From Phytophthora quininea (taxonomy: Eukaryota; Oomycota; Peronosporomycetes; Peronosporales; Peronosporaceae), in the NCBI GenBank assembly GCA_011947345.1, contig JAAVTG010000661.1:1-58351 (forward strand): a stretch of 58,351 bases of DNA, in the 5' to 3' direction. The position numbers and the translations under genes are program-made. Positions 21,473 through 31,748 of this stretch are shown piece by piece (position 1 is the stretch's first letter; every line of letters starts with the position of its first letter). The notes below the pieces were generated by a model. That model made no database searches and was not told the origin of the DNA. It saw only the letters and a list, made by a program, of their open reading frames with translations.

Positions 21473-21703
21473 TGTGACGGGGCGTCACACACCACTTCTC
21501 GCAGAGGAAGGTGATAAGGAGTACAAACTCCTAGTGAACGTGGGTTCACAGGGACTAACTAGCGATAGCGTAAATCTAAGACTGATTGTTTTTCGAGCTC
21601 GCACAGTTTGGTCTGCAATACAAACTGTACGATATCGACACTAAAACCTACTTCACGTTGATTAATCGGCTCCAAGCCACCCGCCATGTAACACCCCGTT
21701 ACA
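21473..21703 (-). repeat. Element A 5' LTR
   Basis: About 231 bp. In element orientation it begins TGTAACGGGGTGTTACATG and ends with GTGACGCCCCGTCACA, so both ends carry small palindromes of the form TGT(A/G)AC-GGGG. The matching LTR of element P begins TGCGTAACGGGGTTACACG. The partner LTR of A is outside the window, so the TSD cannot be checked. Confidence 0.7.
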
Positions 21704-22433
21704 TATCATCACTTTTACCCATCGTGTATTGATACGAACGCTGATTGCTGGCTAATTTAGCACCATTTTCTATGCGGAATTAGCGTAGGCAAAGCGACGA
21801 AAAATAGCTATACCCTGGTCTAACTTTCGTCTATAACGGAGGTCTAAAGCAAACAATAGCACTCCCAGTGAAACGACTTTGCGAAGGTCCCTTCATTTCC
21901 TACACACGCTGTATAGATAGGTGGAATTCATCGTGCATTTTGACACTGGTCGAAATAGCTACGCGTTTTTAAAGGTCATTTTGGTCCCATGGAGGATCTC
22001 GACACACACGTGGGGGACGTTCTGGCAAATACTATGGCGGAGAAGATCAAGTACATTTATTTGAGAGCATTAGCTCGCTTTGTGAGATGGATGTACGTTA
22101 ACACGGATGAAAATCATTGGCAGGCCCTGTTTGCAAGTGAATTTCATGAGGTTCAAGTCATAACTGCTAACAATCGCGCTGTAGTTTTCTACAGATTCGC
22201 TACGAAGCCGTCAAGCTTGGATGCTTTAACAACTCATATAAACTTGCATATGGGATATTTAAATTCTATTGGATAACGTGGAGTGACTAGCGAATTTACG
22301 TTTGGGAATGTGCGCTCGGTAATTGTGTACTTGTACAGTCTACAGAAACTTACTTGTCCCACGACTTTGATTCGCACGTGCGGTGCTTCTTTAAGGGCCG
22401 CCACCATACTGTGGCCGAGGCACACAAAACAGT
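21704..22433. other. Unassigned sequence with one short ORF
   Basis: More AT-rich than its neighbours. One plus ORF starts with a true ATG at 21,989 (MEDLDTHVGDVLANTM) and ends at 22,276 (95 codons); it contains FVRWMYVNTDENHWQALF but I do not recognise it. A minus reading at 22,515-22,234 (HYCFVCLGHSMVAALKEA) also looks coding-like; part of it lies in the following LTR. Either could be a remnant of a host gene or an old element. Confidence 0.3.
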
Positions 22434-23004
22434 AATGCCTGTGGTGATTTCTTTTGATTTTCGGCAGGGCAGGGCGCATCAGGAACGCAATCCAATCCGG
22501 ATCCAGTAGATCCATAGTGGATCCAAGCGATCTCTTCTGGGTCTATATAAAGTTTGAGTGATCCAGGATCTCTGGCCCCAGATCTCTATGTGGGACGCCT
22601 CAGAAGTGTATCTGGCACGATACAAGCCCAAGGAGCAAGGAAAATCCAGTGCAACGACATAGATCTGACAGTATGATAGATTTTAGGATGGGATCTAACC
22701 ATAATCTGTTTAATAGAGAGTCGAATTGCCTTGTACACCACAAGTGCCCTTGCTAGCGCTCAAGACTACGGGATCTACATTGGCCCAGTCAAGCTACGTC
22801 GGGATCATCGCGGATCAAGCAGCGCTTGGGTGATCTGGATAATATATTGGCCAGATCTACTCGCAGCCTGGATCCACTGGTACCAAGTGCAGATTCGAAG
22901 TCTACTGGAGTTACTACTTGGCCAGGACGACTGATTGACCCTCAACCCCCAAAATCACGCTATTGGAAGCGTCAAGTAAGGAAAAGGAAGACAACACACC
23001 CCTC

Positions 23005-23009
23005 AAGGG
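23005..23009. repeat. Left TSD of Copia element C (AAGGG)
   Basis: AAGGG before the left LTR is repeated at 27,835-27,839. The empty site is preserved in element D near 41,796-41,802 as CTCAAGGGAACCCC, which proves the junctions. Confidence 0.9.
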
Positions 23010-23370
23010 AAAAGGAAGAGCACTTGAGCAGTAGTTGGCAAAATGCAAAGTGATTCGATTCAGGTCCTTAGTTCGCAACCGCGTGCTACCTCTAAGCCTG
23101 CTACTGGGTATCCTTTACTGGATACACCCTACTGGATTCTCTACTGGATACACAGTTACCTTACCCAATCAGAGAACGCCACGTCGATGCCCATCCTGTA
23201 CCTACAATCTTGCACCCACAATCATGGCGTAATCACTGTGACGTAAACACCGTCCGTAATCACAGGAATGATTGCGGTACCACACAGTGAAGGTCACGCC
23301 GACCTCACTGATGACGCGTCCACGTCACACGGTCGCTTGGCGAGGCGTCGTCACATCACTCTTGACAACA
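23010..23370 (-). repeat. Copia C 3' LTR
   Basis: 361 bp, same as 27,474-27,834 except one base. In element orientation it is preceded by GAGTGGGAG (23,379-23,371), a short purine tract. The pol stop codon (23,325) lies 46 bases inside this LTR. Confidence 0.93.
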
Positions 23371-25120
23371 CTCCCACTCGACTCGTCAGCGACCACGATG
23401 CCCAACTTGGTCCTGAGCGCGTCGAACTGCGGCGCCGCGATTGGCTTCGTCATGATGTCCGCCAGCATGTCGAGTGTCGAAACATACTGCAACACCACTT
23501 GACCGTCCTCGACCTTCTCGCGCACAAAGTGGTAGCGGATGTCGATGTGCTTGGTGCGCTTGTGGAACTCGGGGTTCTTGGCCAACGCGATGGAGCCTTG
23601 GTTGTCCTCGTAGATCTTCACCGCTTCATCGCTTGCCATCTCGCCCAGCTCGCACAGAAACACCTTGAGCCACACCGCCTCCTGCGTTGCCTCCGACAGC
23701 GCCATGTACTCGGCCTCCGTCGACGAGAGCGCCACCGTGCGCTGCTTCTTGCTCCGCCAGCTGATGCATCCGCCGTTCATCATGAACGCGTAGCCGCTCG
23801 TACTCCGTCGAGACTCGATGTCGCCGGCCCAGTCTGCATCCGAGTAGCCTTGCAGTCCGTCACCGCTGCTCGCTTGAAACACGAGGCCGTGCGTCTTCGT
23901 GCCTCGGATGTAGCGGAAGACCCTCTTGAGCGCCTGCCAGTGTGTCGGACAGGGGTCCGCTGCGAACTGGCTCAGCACTCCCACTGCCGCTGCGAGGTCC
24001 GGACGAGTACCAACCATGAGGTACATGAGGCAGCCCACGGCGTTCCGGTACGGAACATTCGCCATGGTCTCGCCGTGCTTGCAACCTCCTTCGCACATGG
24101 CCTTGGTCAGCTTCAGACCCGGATCCTGCGGCGTCTTCACAGGGTTGCTCTCATCCATCTTGAACTTCTCGAGGATGTCCTTCGCGAACTTGGTCTGCCG
24201 CACTGACACCTTCCCAGTCGCCACATCTTGCTCGATCTCCATACCGAGGAAGTACTTGAGCTGGCCCATGTCAGTCATCTCGAAGCGGTCACTCAGCGCC
24301 TGCTTCGTGTCCTTCAGCATCCAGTCGCTGCTGCTCGCGAGGACCAGATCGTCCACGTACAGCGCCACGAACATCATGTCGTGACCGTCCCGCTTCAGGT
24401 AGATGCAGTGGTCGGACTCGCACTTCTTGAACCCGAGCTTCAGCATGAACTCGTCGATCGTCTTGTTCCACATCCGTGGCGACTGCTTCAGGCCGTACAG
24501 CGAACGCTTGAGCCTGCACACGTAGTCGGGTCGATCTCCGTCCACGTATCCGTCCGGCTGCGCCATGTAGATGTCCTCGTCCAGCAAGCCGTTGAGGAAC
24601 GCGGTCTTCACATCCATCTGATGCACCGTGAGCTTGTACTTGGCCGCCAGACTGAGCAGCACACGGATCGACGTGAACTTGGCCACCGGCGCGAACGTCT
24701 CGTCGTAGTCGATGCCGTACTTCTGCGAGAATCCCTTCGCCACCAGTCGCGCCTTGAACCGCTCGATCTCTCCAGACTGGTTCTCCTTCACGCGGAACAC
24801 CCATCTGCAGCCGATCGCCTTGCGTCCCTTCGGCAATGGCACCAGGATCCACGTCTCGTTCTTGCGGAGCGACTCCACCTCCGAGTCGCACGCTTCCTTC
24901 CACTTGTCTGCGTCGCTGGATTCCATCGCCGACTTGAACGTCGTCGGCATCTCTCCCACTGAATCCACGACGTACGCAGCCTCGAAGTCTTCCTTCGCTT
25001 GAGCTGCGGCAGACATCTCGTCCAGCGGCTGCTGTCGACGCGGCACCGCATACCGCTTGGCGCTCGGGATCTCCACTGCTTTCTCGAGCGACTGTGTGCG
25101 CGGGTGTCGCTTGCTGCCGG
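23325..25120 (-). CDS. Copia C reverse transcriptase and RNase H part of pol
   Basis: Second half of the Copia polyprotein. RT signature starts with WVFRVKENQSG and ARLVAKGFSQKYGIDY, continues with VHQMDVKTAFLNG and LKRSLYGLKQSPRMW; YVDD is at 24,348-24,359. RNase H follows: YSDADWAGDIESRRSTSG, ALSSTEAEYMALSEA, YEDNQGSIALAKN and KHIDIRYHFVRE. It ends in the 3' LTR. The codon frame differs by one base from the upstream gag-integrase frame; the switch lies at about 25,100-25,150. No slippery heptamer is seen there, so a single-base mutation or base-calling error is more likely than programmed frameshifting. Confidence 0.92.
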
Positions 25121-27469
25121 GCTCAAAGTCTTGATTCCGCGCAGCTTCTTCTTCGTTCTCATCCGATCCGGACCAAGCCCCTCATCCGTGGTGTCTTCGT
25201 CATCATCTGTCGGAAGACCCACCACCATCTCCTTCGAAGCGTAGTCGCGTCTCCCACCGTCGAAGACGTCTTCCATGAACTGCGCGTCGCGGCTCACCAA
25301 CACGCGACCACTCTCGATCTCCTCGAACCGATACGCCTTCTCGTGCTCCGAGTACCCGAGGAAACGACAGCGCACCGACCGAGCGTCGAACTTCGATCGC
25401 TTCTCCTTCGGCACGTGCACGTACGCGTGGCACCCGAACACCTTGAGGTTCGCCAGCAAAGGCTTCTTGCCGGTCCAAACGTGGTGCGGCGACTTGTCGT
25501 GGCCGATGGCGCGCGTCGGACACCGGTTGCGGAGGAACGTGGCCGTCATCACCGCTTCTCCCCAGTATTCCTTCGACAACCCGGCGTGTTCCAGCATGCA
25601 ACGCGCACACTCCACCAGCGTCCGGTTCATCCGCTCCGCCACTCCGTTCAGCTGAGGCGTGTACGGCGGCGTGAACTTCTGCTCGATGCCGCGATCCGCA
25701 CACAACTTGGCCATCGTACCCGAAGTGTACTCGCCGCCGTTGTCACTCCGGAGCGTCTTCACTCGCTTGCCGGTCTGCGTCTCAGCCAACGCGACGAACG
25801 CAGCGAACTTGGCAGCCACCTCCGACTTGTTCCGAAGCAGGTACACCACACAGAAGTGCGACTTGTCATCGATGAACGTGACGAAGTAGCGCTTGCCTCC
25901 GAACGTCGCCGTCTGCATCGGACCGCACACATCGCTGTGGACCACTTCCAGCACTTGCTTCGCACGGTTCGGCGACGACTTCATGAAGCTCACTCGCGTT
26001 TGCTTGCCGAGTGCGCATCCGTCGCACACCTCCCACTGCTTCACCGACGTCATGGGGATGCCAGTGCCGTAGCCCTTCTTCACGATGGCGTCGAGACCGC
26101 CATGGCCGATGTGACCAAGTCGAAGGTGCCAGAGGTACGACGTGGTGTCCCCTTGGCGATCCTTCGAGCTTGCCGCATTGGCCTCGTCAGCAGGCGTCCT
26201 CGGTGTCATGCAGAGTTTGAACAGTCCCTTTCCCTCACGAGCGCCGAGCTTCCACTTGACACCCTTCGTTTCCGCGAAGCACCCGTCGCTCTCGAAGGTC
26301 ACTGGCCCAACGTCCTTGGTGAAGCGGCCGACTGAGAACAGGTTGCGCGATAGCTTCGGGATGTGCCACACACCCGTGAGCACACCCTTCTTCATGCCGC
26401 GCGGAGTCTTCATCGACATCACGATGTCGCCGCTTCCCACTGCCTGCACCACACCGTCGTCCGCCAGATGCACGTCCACCGGAGAGATCTTCTTGTAGTT
26501 CTTCATGTACTCCTTCGAGTACGTCATGTGCTGCGTCGCACCCGAGTCGACCAGCCACATGCCACTCGGCTTGGAGGCACCCGCGTCGCCACCAACCGAG
26601 AAGAGGAAGTCGCCAGAGTCGTCTTCACACTGCGCGACGTTCGCTCGTTGCGGCCTCTGCCGCTCCCCGTTCTCGCGGATCCGCACCGGACACTTGGCGA
26701 TCCAATGTCCATGCTCGCCGCAGTAATGACAGGCGCTCGTCTTCTGCGCTTGCGCCTGCCGTCCCTTGCGCTTCCCGTTGTCGCTTGTCATGAACGCTTG
26801 ACCTTGAGCGTGCGCGGTTCCGTCAGCACCGCCACCTTGTTCCTTGCGCTTCATGTCCTCGTGTAGGAGCCGAGACGTCACGAGCTCCCACGTCAGCGTG
26901 TCGGAACGCGATTCCAACGCCGTGATGAGGAACTGGTACGACTCGCTCAGACTGGCAAGAAGCGTGATCACCAAGTCGTCCTCGCTGACTGCAGCGCCGA
27001 CCGCGTCGAGCTGCTCCGCCAGCGTCTTGAGCTTGTTGATGTGCTCCAGCACATCATCACCTTCGTCCATCGTCGTAGTGAAGAACCGTCGACGAAGAAA
27101 GAGCTTGTTCGCCAGGCTCTTCTTCTCGAAGTGTCCTTCCAGTCTTGACCATGCATCATGCGCGTCCTTCGCCGACCGCACCAGCGGCAGCTGCGAGTCC
27201 TCCATCGCGAGACAGACGATCGCCAGCGCCTTGCGCGACTTCTTGCGAAACATCGCTTGATCCGCCGCGGTCTGGCACTGCTCGAGCTTCACTTCCCCAC
27301 TCGTCACTTCCCACAGTTCGCGCTCCTCGAGCACCATCTGCATCTTGAACTTCCATGTGTGGAAGTTGGTTCCGTCGAACTTGTTGATGCGGGCGGTCGC
27401 GGTCGGGGCGGCGTCCATGGCGAAGGCGTAGTCGGGGTCTTGGTCAGGGAAGACGGGGCTTGGGCTCAT
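25100..27469 (-). CDS. Copia C gag-protease-integrase part
   Basis: Start chosen at ATG 27,469 (MSPSPVFPDQDPDYAF), which lies inside the PBS; an upstream TTG-initiated extension would run into the LTR. Gag of UBN2 type: FDGTNFHTWKFKMQ and HDAWSRLEGHFEKKS. Zinc knuckle CHYCGEHGHWIAKC near 26,720. Protease LVDSGATQHMT near 26,545. GAG-pre-integrase LWHLRLGHIGHGG near 26,130 with CDGCALGKQ. Integrase DVCGPMQT, LRSDNGGEYTSG and NGVAERMNRTLVE give the D-D-E triad. The real reading leaves this frame around 25,120 and joins the RT half. Confidence 0.92.
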
Positions 27470-27473
27470 AACC
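27462..27473 (-). other. Copia C primer binding site (initiator tRNA-Met anticodon arm type)
   Basis: In element orientation the bases right after the LTR are GGTTATGAGCCC, so the plus strand shows GGGCTCATAACC, the anticodon arm of eukaryotic initiator tRNA-Met. Drosophila copia and yeast Ty5 are known to prime from the anticodon half of this tRNA. The ATG of the polyprotein is inside the site. Confidence 0.75.
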
Positions 27474-27834
27474 AAAAGGAAGAGCACTTGAGCAGTAGTT
27501 GGCAAAATGCAAAGTGATTCGATTCAGGTCCTTAGTTCGCAACCGCGTGCTACCTCTAAGCCTGCTACTGGGTATCCTTTACTGGATACACCCTACTGGA
27601 TTCTCTACTGGATACACAGTTACCTTACCCAATCAGAGAACGCCACGTCGATGCCCATCCTGTACCTACAATCTTGCACCCACAATCATGGCGTAATCAC
27701 TGTGACGTAAACACCGTCCGTAATCACAGGAATGATTGCGGTAACACACAGTGAAGGTCACGCCGACCTCACTGATGACGCGTCCACGTCACACGGTCGC
27801 TTGGCGAGGCGTCGTCACATCACTCTTGACAACA
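27474..27834 (-). repeat. Copia C 5' LTR
   Basis: 361 bp. Starts TGTTGTCAAG in element orientation at 27,834. One base differs from the other LTR. Confidence 0.93.
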
Positions 27835-27839
27835 AAGGG
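27835..27839. repeat. Right TSD of Copia element C (AAGGG)
   Basis: Matches 23,005-23,009; followed by AACCCC of the interrupted D-type LTR. Confidence 0.9.
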
Positions 27840-28094
27840 AACCCCACCTGGATCCAAGATCCAGACCCCAGATCCAAGTAGATCCTGCTCCTGACCTCCC
27901 ACGTCCTGCCAAGACGTTCGATCTTGATAGATCAAGCATCCTCGAAGCACCCGAAGAGCAGATCCAGCCCGCCGACGGGTACACAAGATGAGCACATTTC
28001 AGCATTCCCACGGATATCGGAGTACCCCTCCGTTAGTCAGTGTCTAGGCGCAGTGGAAGCGGATTTATTAGTTCCCGCTTCACTACACAACAGT

Positions 28095-28487
28095 CTTTGT
28101 GAAGAGAAAGAAGCTTTCGTTTGTCGATGTATAGAGGGGCAAGATATTTTCGGGTATGAATTTCTTCTCACCAGGGGTTATAAAATTAGCGTTTTGGCTG
28201 TAGATTTGTCCACAGCCGATTTCTCGAATCCGGAACATATTTCAGTCCAAGTACCACTTCGATTTCGTGTTGTACCACTCCCTCTGCTGATATTTGCAAA
28301 GATGCATTACAAATCGAAGCACAGTGAGATTCTGCACGCCATAGACGTAGCGTGCGCGTTCGCGCTGGTGGATGACGATGACGAGGCAACCGAAAAACTA
28401 TGGAATCTCTTCCGCCAGCTCACATTGCCGTCGCCTTATCCCGTCAACGGTGTAGCCGTAGGGAATTTCACTGGAACTATGATATAG
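28095..28487 (+). CDS. Hypothetical coding remnant
   Basis: An open frame that begins in the D-type LTR (27,924) and runs to a TAG/TGA region at 28,487; only the part after the LTR is unique. It reads FVCRCIEGQDIFGYEFLLTRG, then KMHYKSKHSEILHAIDVACA and DDDDEATEKLWNLFRQL. Amino-acid mix looks like real protein, but there is no start codon of its own and I do not recognise the family. It may be the 3' end of a gene broken by the LTR insertion. Confidence 0.35.
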   Translation, partial: LCEEKEAFVCRCIEGQDIFGYEFLLTRGYKISVLAVDLSTADFSNPEHISVQVPLRFRVVPLPLLIFAKMHYKSKHSEILHAIDVACAFALVDDDDEATEKLWNLFRQLTLPSPYPVNGVAVGNFTGTMI

Positions 28488-30499
28488 TGACTGGGTCAGT
28501 TTTACTATACACATCTCACGTTCTCCTAGCTTTTAGGGCAGTTCAAGCAAGCACGTAAGTTCTCATTCCTTATAAGCTTCCCTTCTTTCTCATCGCGGTC
28601 AAATTAAAGAGGAAAACCCTCGCATTGCTTCTGTCTAATTTGGACACAGTATCAAGCCATAATAGAAGAGAGAGGTACTCCACCATATCAGAACATATTT
28701 TAAAAACGACAGCATTCAATTTTGAACCCCTATTAGTTGGAATTTATTGTGCCGCGCAAAAGCACCAAGTTTATATGCTGTGACTATCTATGGTTGCGTG
28801 ATTATGATATGACTATAATATTTACGCACATGAAAAATGATCGTCCTGATTAACGAAAGCCGCCTCCGCTCCCCCTTCCTCAACTAGTCCTATGCATTTG
28901 TCGTCTATGCCAGAAGTATGCCAAGTGCTTAGTTATAAGCTTTTCGCACAAAGGTATAGTCTTCTTTGGAGAAACCCAGTACAGTCGAAACCTGAAAGGT
29001 GTACTTAATGGAGACGTCGTTTAAAATGGTATAGAGGATGTTGGTTTGACAGCGGTAGTGTTTGTTACGCATTCAGCACGAAAAGATCTGTAACGTACGA
29101 TTTAGCTGTTCGACGCCACGACCGTCAGCAGCATCTATGTGTCTTCGACCTGGATGATCTTTTCAGAAATGCAAAACACGTACGTGCAATTCGAGGCTGC
29201 TTCGTTTCTGGTTTTCTGTTATATATCCGTAACTTTGCTGTATCATGCCTGTTTTTCATTACTCAAAGTGGTCGAGCTGATGAAAAATTGCAGCCACAGA
29301 AACTTATTAAAGCACTCGATTCTGTATTGTCTGGCGCACCACTCAATATGCGATTAATTTGTCAAATTGATCTCTCATCGCTACTCTACTGCATTTTTAC
29401 AAAAAATAAATCAATCGACACACTTGCTAATGCTTCTTCGTTTTTCATTAGTAGAAATGAGTAGCAATCTTAGTGAATATACTTTCTGTATCATTTATTG
29501 AATCGTTCATACCGCATATTACCGGGTCGGTCATAAGGATGGAAGCAACAAAACCTGCATTCTCATCAGTATTGCTCTAACTAGTTACATCAAGAGCAGG
29601 CAGCACCAACACCAGTTAAAAAGTACCTATATCACCAGTGAGTACTACACAAGAAATGATAGTTCGTGGGACGGCAACTTTAATTGTGTTCTGAACGGTT
29701 AGAATTGTTTGGTAGCTTTAGGTTCCTGGGCATCTAGTAAGACTGCTTTTAAAGCAGGACATGTCGTCTAGGCTGAAAATAATAGGCTTGCAGAACTATG
29801 GTGTGTAGTGTTGTTGATTGAGGAGCTACAGACGCATGATAAAATTTACTAAGCACACAGTTCTACTGATATAGCAAATTTTCTAATTATGCTAGTAAAG
29901 GCTCGCTTGCCTTTCGTGTCTACGTCAAACAAGAAGAGAGCATACACAAGTTGTACAAGGTGTCGTAGTGCGTGCTTCCTGGCAAAATTATAGTATAACA
30001 TGCATAAATCTTGACGTTGGCTTTACTTTAAATAATAAAATGCATGCAAGTTTGCGTTTTATTGCGGTATTGCCAGCTTCACTACGATTTCCAACGTCAA
30101 CCTTTTGTACGGCTATTGTATTGGTACCATTTTTGGATGTCGGGAAGTCCGTGCCATAGTAAACCACGAAACTCGTATAAAACAATAAACTTGTACAACG
30201 TTTTTGTAGAAATTTGTTTATTTGTCATGGCTTTCGTGTATATGTAGTTCTGGTCAAAATTATATACATGATAACGTTACGTTAGCGATGTGATGAAGCA
30301 GTTTCTTTTTCGATACGCTCAGGCACAGAAAACACTAGCAAGCTTGTGTCGACGTCGGAGTTTTAGCAAGGTGTTGGAATGTGCGGTCAGCCGGCAGTTT
30401 AATTGTCAGAGAGTAGTTGTTGTCGTCGATGTTGTGTTAAGGTCAAAATAAAAGCTGATTAGTAAGCGGCCCTATCGACGTTTGTTTTTGTGCACGGTA
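28488..30499. other. AT-rich stretch without recognisable genes
   Basis: Two kilobases clearly richer in A and T than the rest of the window. Only short ORFs (60-72 codons) occur and none has a recognisable motif. No tandem repeat, LTR or tRNA was found by eye. It may be old decayed mobile DNA. Confidence 0.5.
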
Positions 30500-30519
30500 C
30501 CAGCAAACCGATTCCAACA
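30500..30519 (+). repeat. 20 bp direct repeat left of Harbinger genes
   Basis: CCAGCAAACCGATTCCAACA, identical to 33,167-33,186. Immediately after it comes AACGTTGTTTGGGC; after the right copy the flank differs. Confidence 0.6.
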
Positions 30520-30710
30520 AACGTTGTTTGGGCACTTGTACCTGGCAAACATGTTAGATGCTGGAGTCTCTAAAGCCTGTTCACCTCGTATTCTCTATTG
30601 GACGCCAAACCATAGCATCTTGGAGGCCTAATACGACTGTTCGTGAAGATCTCACCTGTCAGACATAGCGACACAGCAGGATGGTGCTGTCTAACTTGCT
30701 GCGACCCTAG

Positions 30711-31748
30711 CCAGCTTCTAGACGAGTCCTGTCGCCCGAGTCCCCGAGCAACGCGTCCAGCAGTAGCTCTAAGGATAGCTGGTCTGCGAGCGAGCTGTTG
30801 GCGCAGAGAGAAGATCGCCATTCCGAGGAGGCCGCAGAGAATACTGAGGACCAGAGTCGCGGCAGCTACAGCCAATTTCCTGACGACTACAACTACACCC
30901 GCGATGATGACAGTGACATCGACGATAGTGGCGACGCTGGCAGCGAAAATGGTGGCGATTCACGGAATACGGGTTCGTCCATTGCGACTGCTAGGGGCTC
31001 AACTCTCAGCAAGGCCGAACAGAAGCTACGGAAAAGATTTGGGCCCGACGAAGATTATCTTCTTCTCATTCAGGTCAACAAAGACATGCCTTTTAAGGCG
31101 AAGCATGGTGAGGTCAGAAAGTCCTGGCAAGAGTTGGCTCAAAAGCTGAACAACAGCCCCAACTTTCTCATGGAGAAGATCAAAGGAACGACAGCCCAAG
31201 CCCGCTTCGAGACCCTGTTGACGAAGCACTTCGAGTGGGAAGAGAAGTCTGCCAGTGAATCCGGGACGGATGAGCGCGAGACCCGGTTTGTAACGCTGAT
31301 AACCAATGTGGCTTCAAAAGTGGCCGACCACAAGAAAGCAAGAGACATAGCAACTACAAACGCAGCAGGAGCGGAGCGAGCAAAAATTCAAGCTGGTGAA
31401 GTTGTTCGTGCAGCAGCCGTGTCTCGAATCGAGTTAGGTAAGCGAAAAACAATTTCCCAAGGTGGTGGTGATGACCGTCCGAAAAAGCAGCATTCACGGC
31501 TCGCGTCGCAGTGGAACAGTGTGGCCGCAGAGATGAAAAACGAGCGTGCAAAAGCTCTCGAACATCTTGTGCAGATGCAACAGGCTGAGTTGAAACAGAG
31601 GGAGCGAGAACTTGGTTTTGAACGGGCCGAACGGGAAAGAGATCGTGTCGAGAGACACCAAGAACGAGAAGAACGCCAACGAGACCGCGAAGAGCAAACA
31701 AAGCTTATAGCCAACTTACTGCAGATTATCCAAGCTAAACGCGACTAA
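30711..31748 (+). CDS. Harbinger Myb/SANT-like DNA-binding protein
   Basis: Open frame of about 345 codons from the stop at 30,710 to TAA at 31,748. There is no ATG near the start; ACCCTAG at 30,704-30,710 could be a splice acceptor, so an upstream exon is possible. N-terminal part is Ser/Asp rich (DDYNYTRDDDSDIDD). The middle reads FGPDEDYLLLIQVNKDMPFKA then WQELAQKLNN and TTAQARFETLLTKHF, a trihelix/Myb-like pattern with spaced Trp and Phe. The C-terminal part is a long charged coiled coil (RERELGFERAERERDRVERHQ). In the superfamily this protein binds the transposon ends and brings in the transposase. Confidence 0.75.
   Translation, partial: PASRRVLSPESPSNASSSSSKDSWSASELLAQREDRHSEEAAENTEDQSRGSYSQFPDDYNYTRDDDSDIDDSGDAGSENGGDSRNTGSSIATARGSTLSKAEQKLRKRFGPDEDYLLLIQVNKDMPFKAKHGEVRKSWQELAQKLNNSPNFLMEKIKGTTAQARFETLLTKHFEWEEKSASESGTDERETRFVTLITNVASKVADHKKARDIATTNAAGAERAKIQAGEVVRAAAVSRIELGKRKTISQGGGDDRPKKQHSRLASQWNSVAAEMKNERAKALEHLVQMQQAELKQRERELGFERAERERDRVERHQEREERQRDREEQTKLIANLLQIIQAKRD

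Larger units (their letters stand above)
23010..27834 (-). mobile_element. Ty1/Copia retrotransposon, element C
   Basis: Full-length 4,825 bp element, minus strand, with 361 bp LTRs (23,010-23,370 and 27,474-27,834) that differ at one base (C at about 23,260 versus A in the right copy). In element orientation the LTR starts TGTTGTCAAG and ends CTTCCTTTT, so the usual CA end is missing. Domain order is gag, zinc knuckle, protease, GAG-pre-integrase, integrase, RT, RNase H, the Copia order. One frame break separates integrase from RT. GC-rich codon use is uniform. The LTR identity says the insertion is very recent. Confidence 0.95.
22434..28088 (+). mobile_element. D-type LTR (probable solo LTR), split by Copia element C
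   Basis: The parts 22,434-23,009 and 27,840-28,088 match, in order, the 5' LTR of element D (about 41,390-42,100): for example the stretch starting GAGAGTCGAATT(T)GCC and the stretch CGGAGTACCCCTCCGTTAGT. Copia C sits between them. No internal region follows, so this is best read as a solo LTR of about 825 bp or a truncated copy. AACAGT occurs at 22,428-22,433 and 28,089-28,094 and may be the 6 bp target duplication; the LTR ends are not certain. GGATC/GATCC is dense here, as in D. Confidence 0.7.

Noticed and set aside
23268..24206. 312-codon plus-strand ORF opposite the Copia RT
   Set aside because: Shadow of the GC-rich Copia pol; the minus strand has all RT and RNase H motifs, the plus reading is Arg/His/Leu-rich without motifs.
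25100..25150. Programmed -1 frameshift in Copia C
   Set aside because: Frame relation fits -1, but no slippery heptamer or obvious pseudoknot; host genes show similar accidental breaks.
25094..26335. 413-codon plus-strand ORF opposite the Copia integrase
   Set aside because: Same reason; antisense of integrase and pre-integrase boxes, low-complexity Arg/His/Leu composition.
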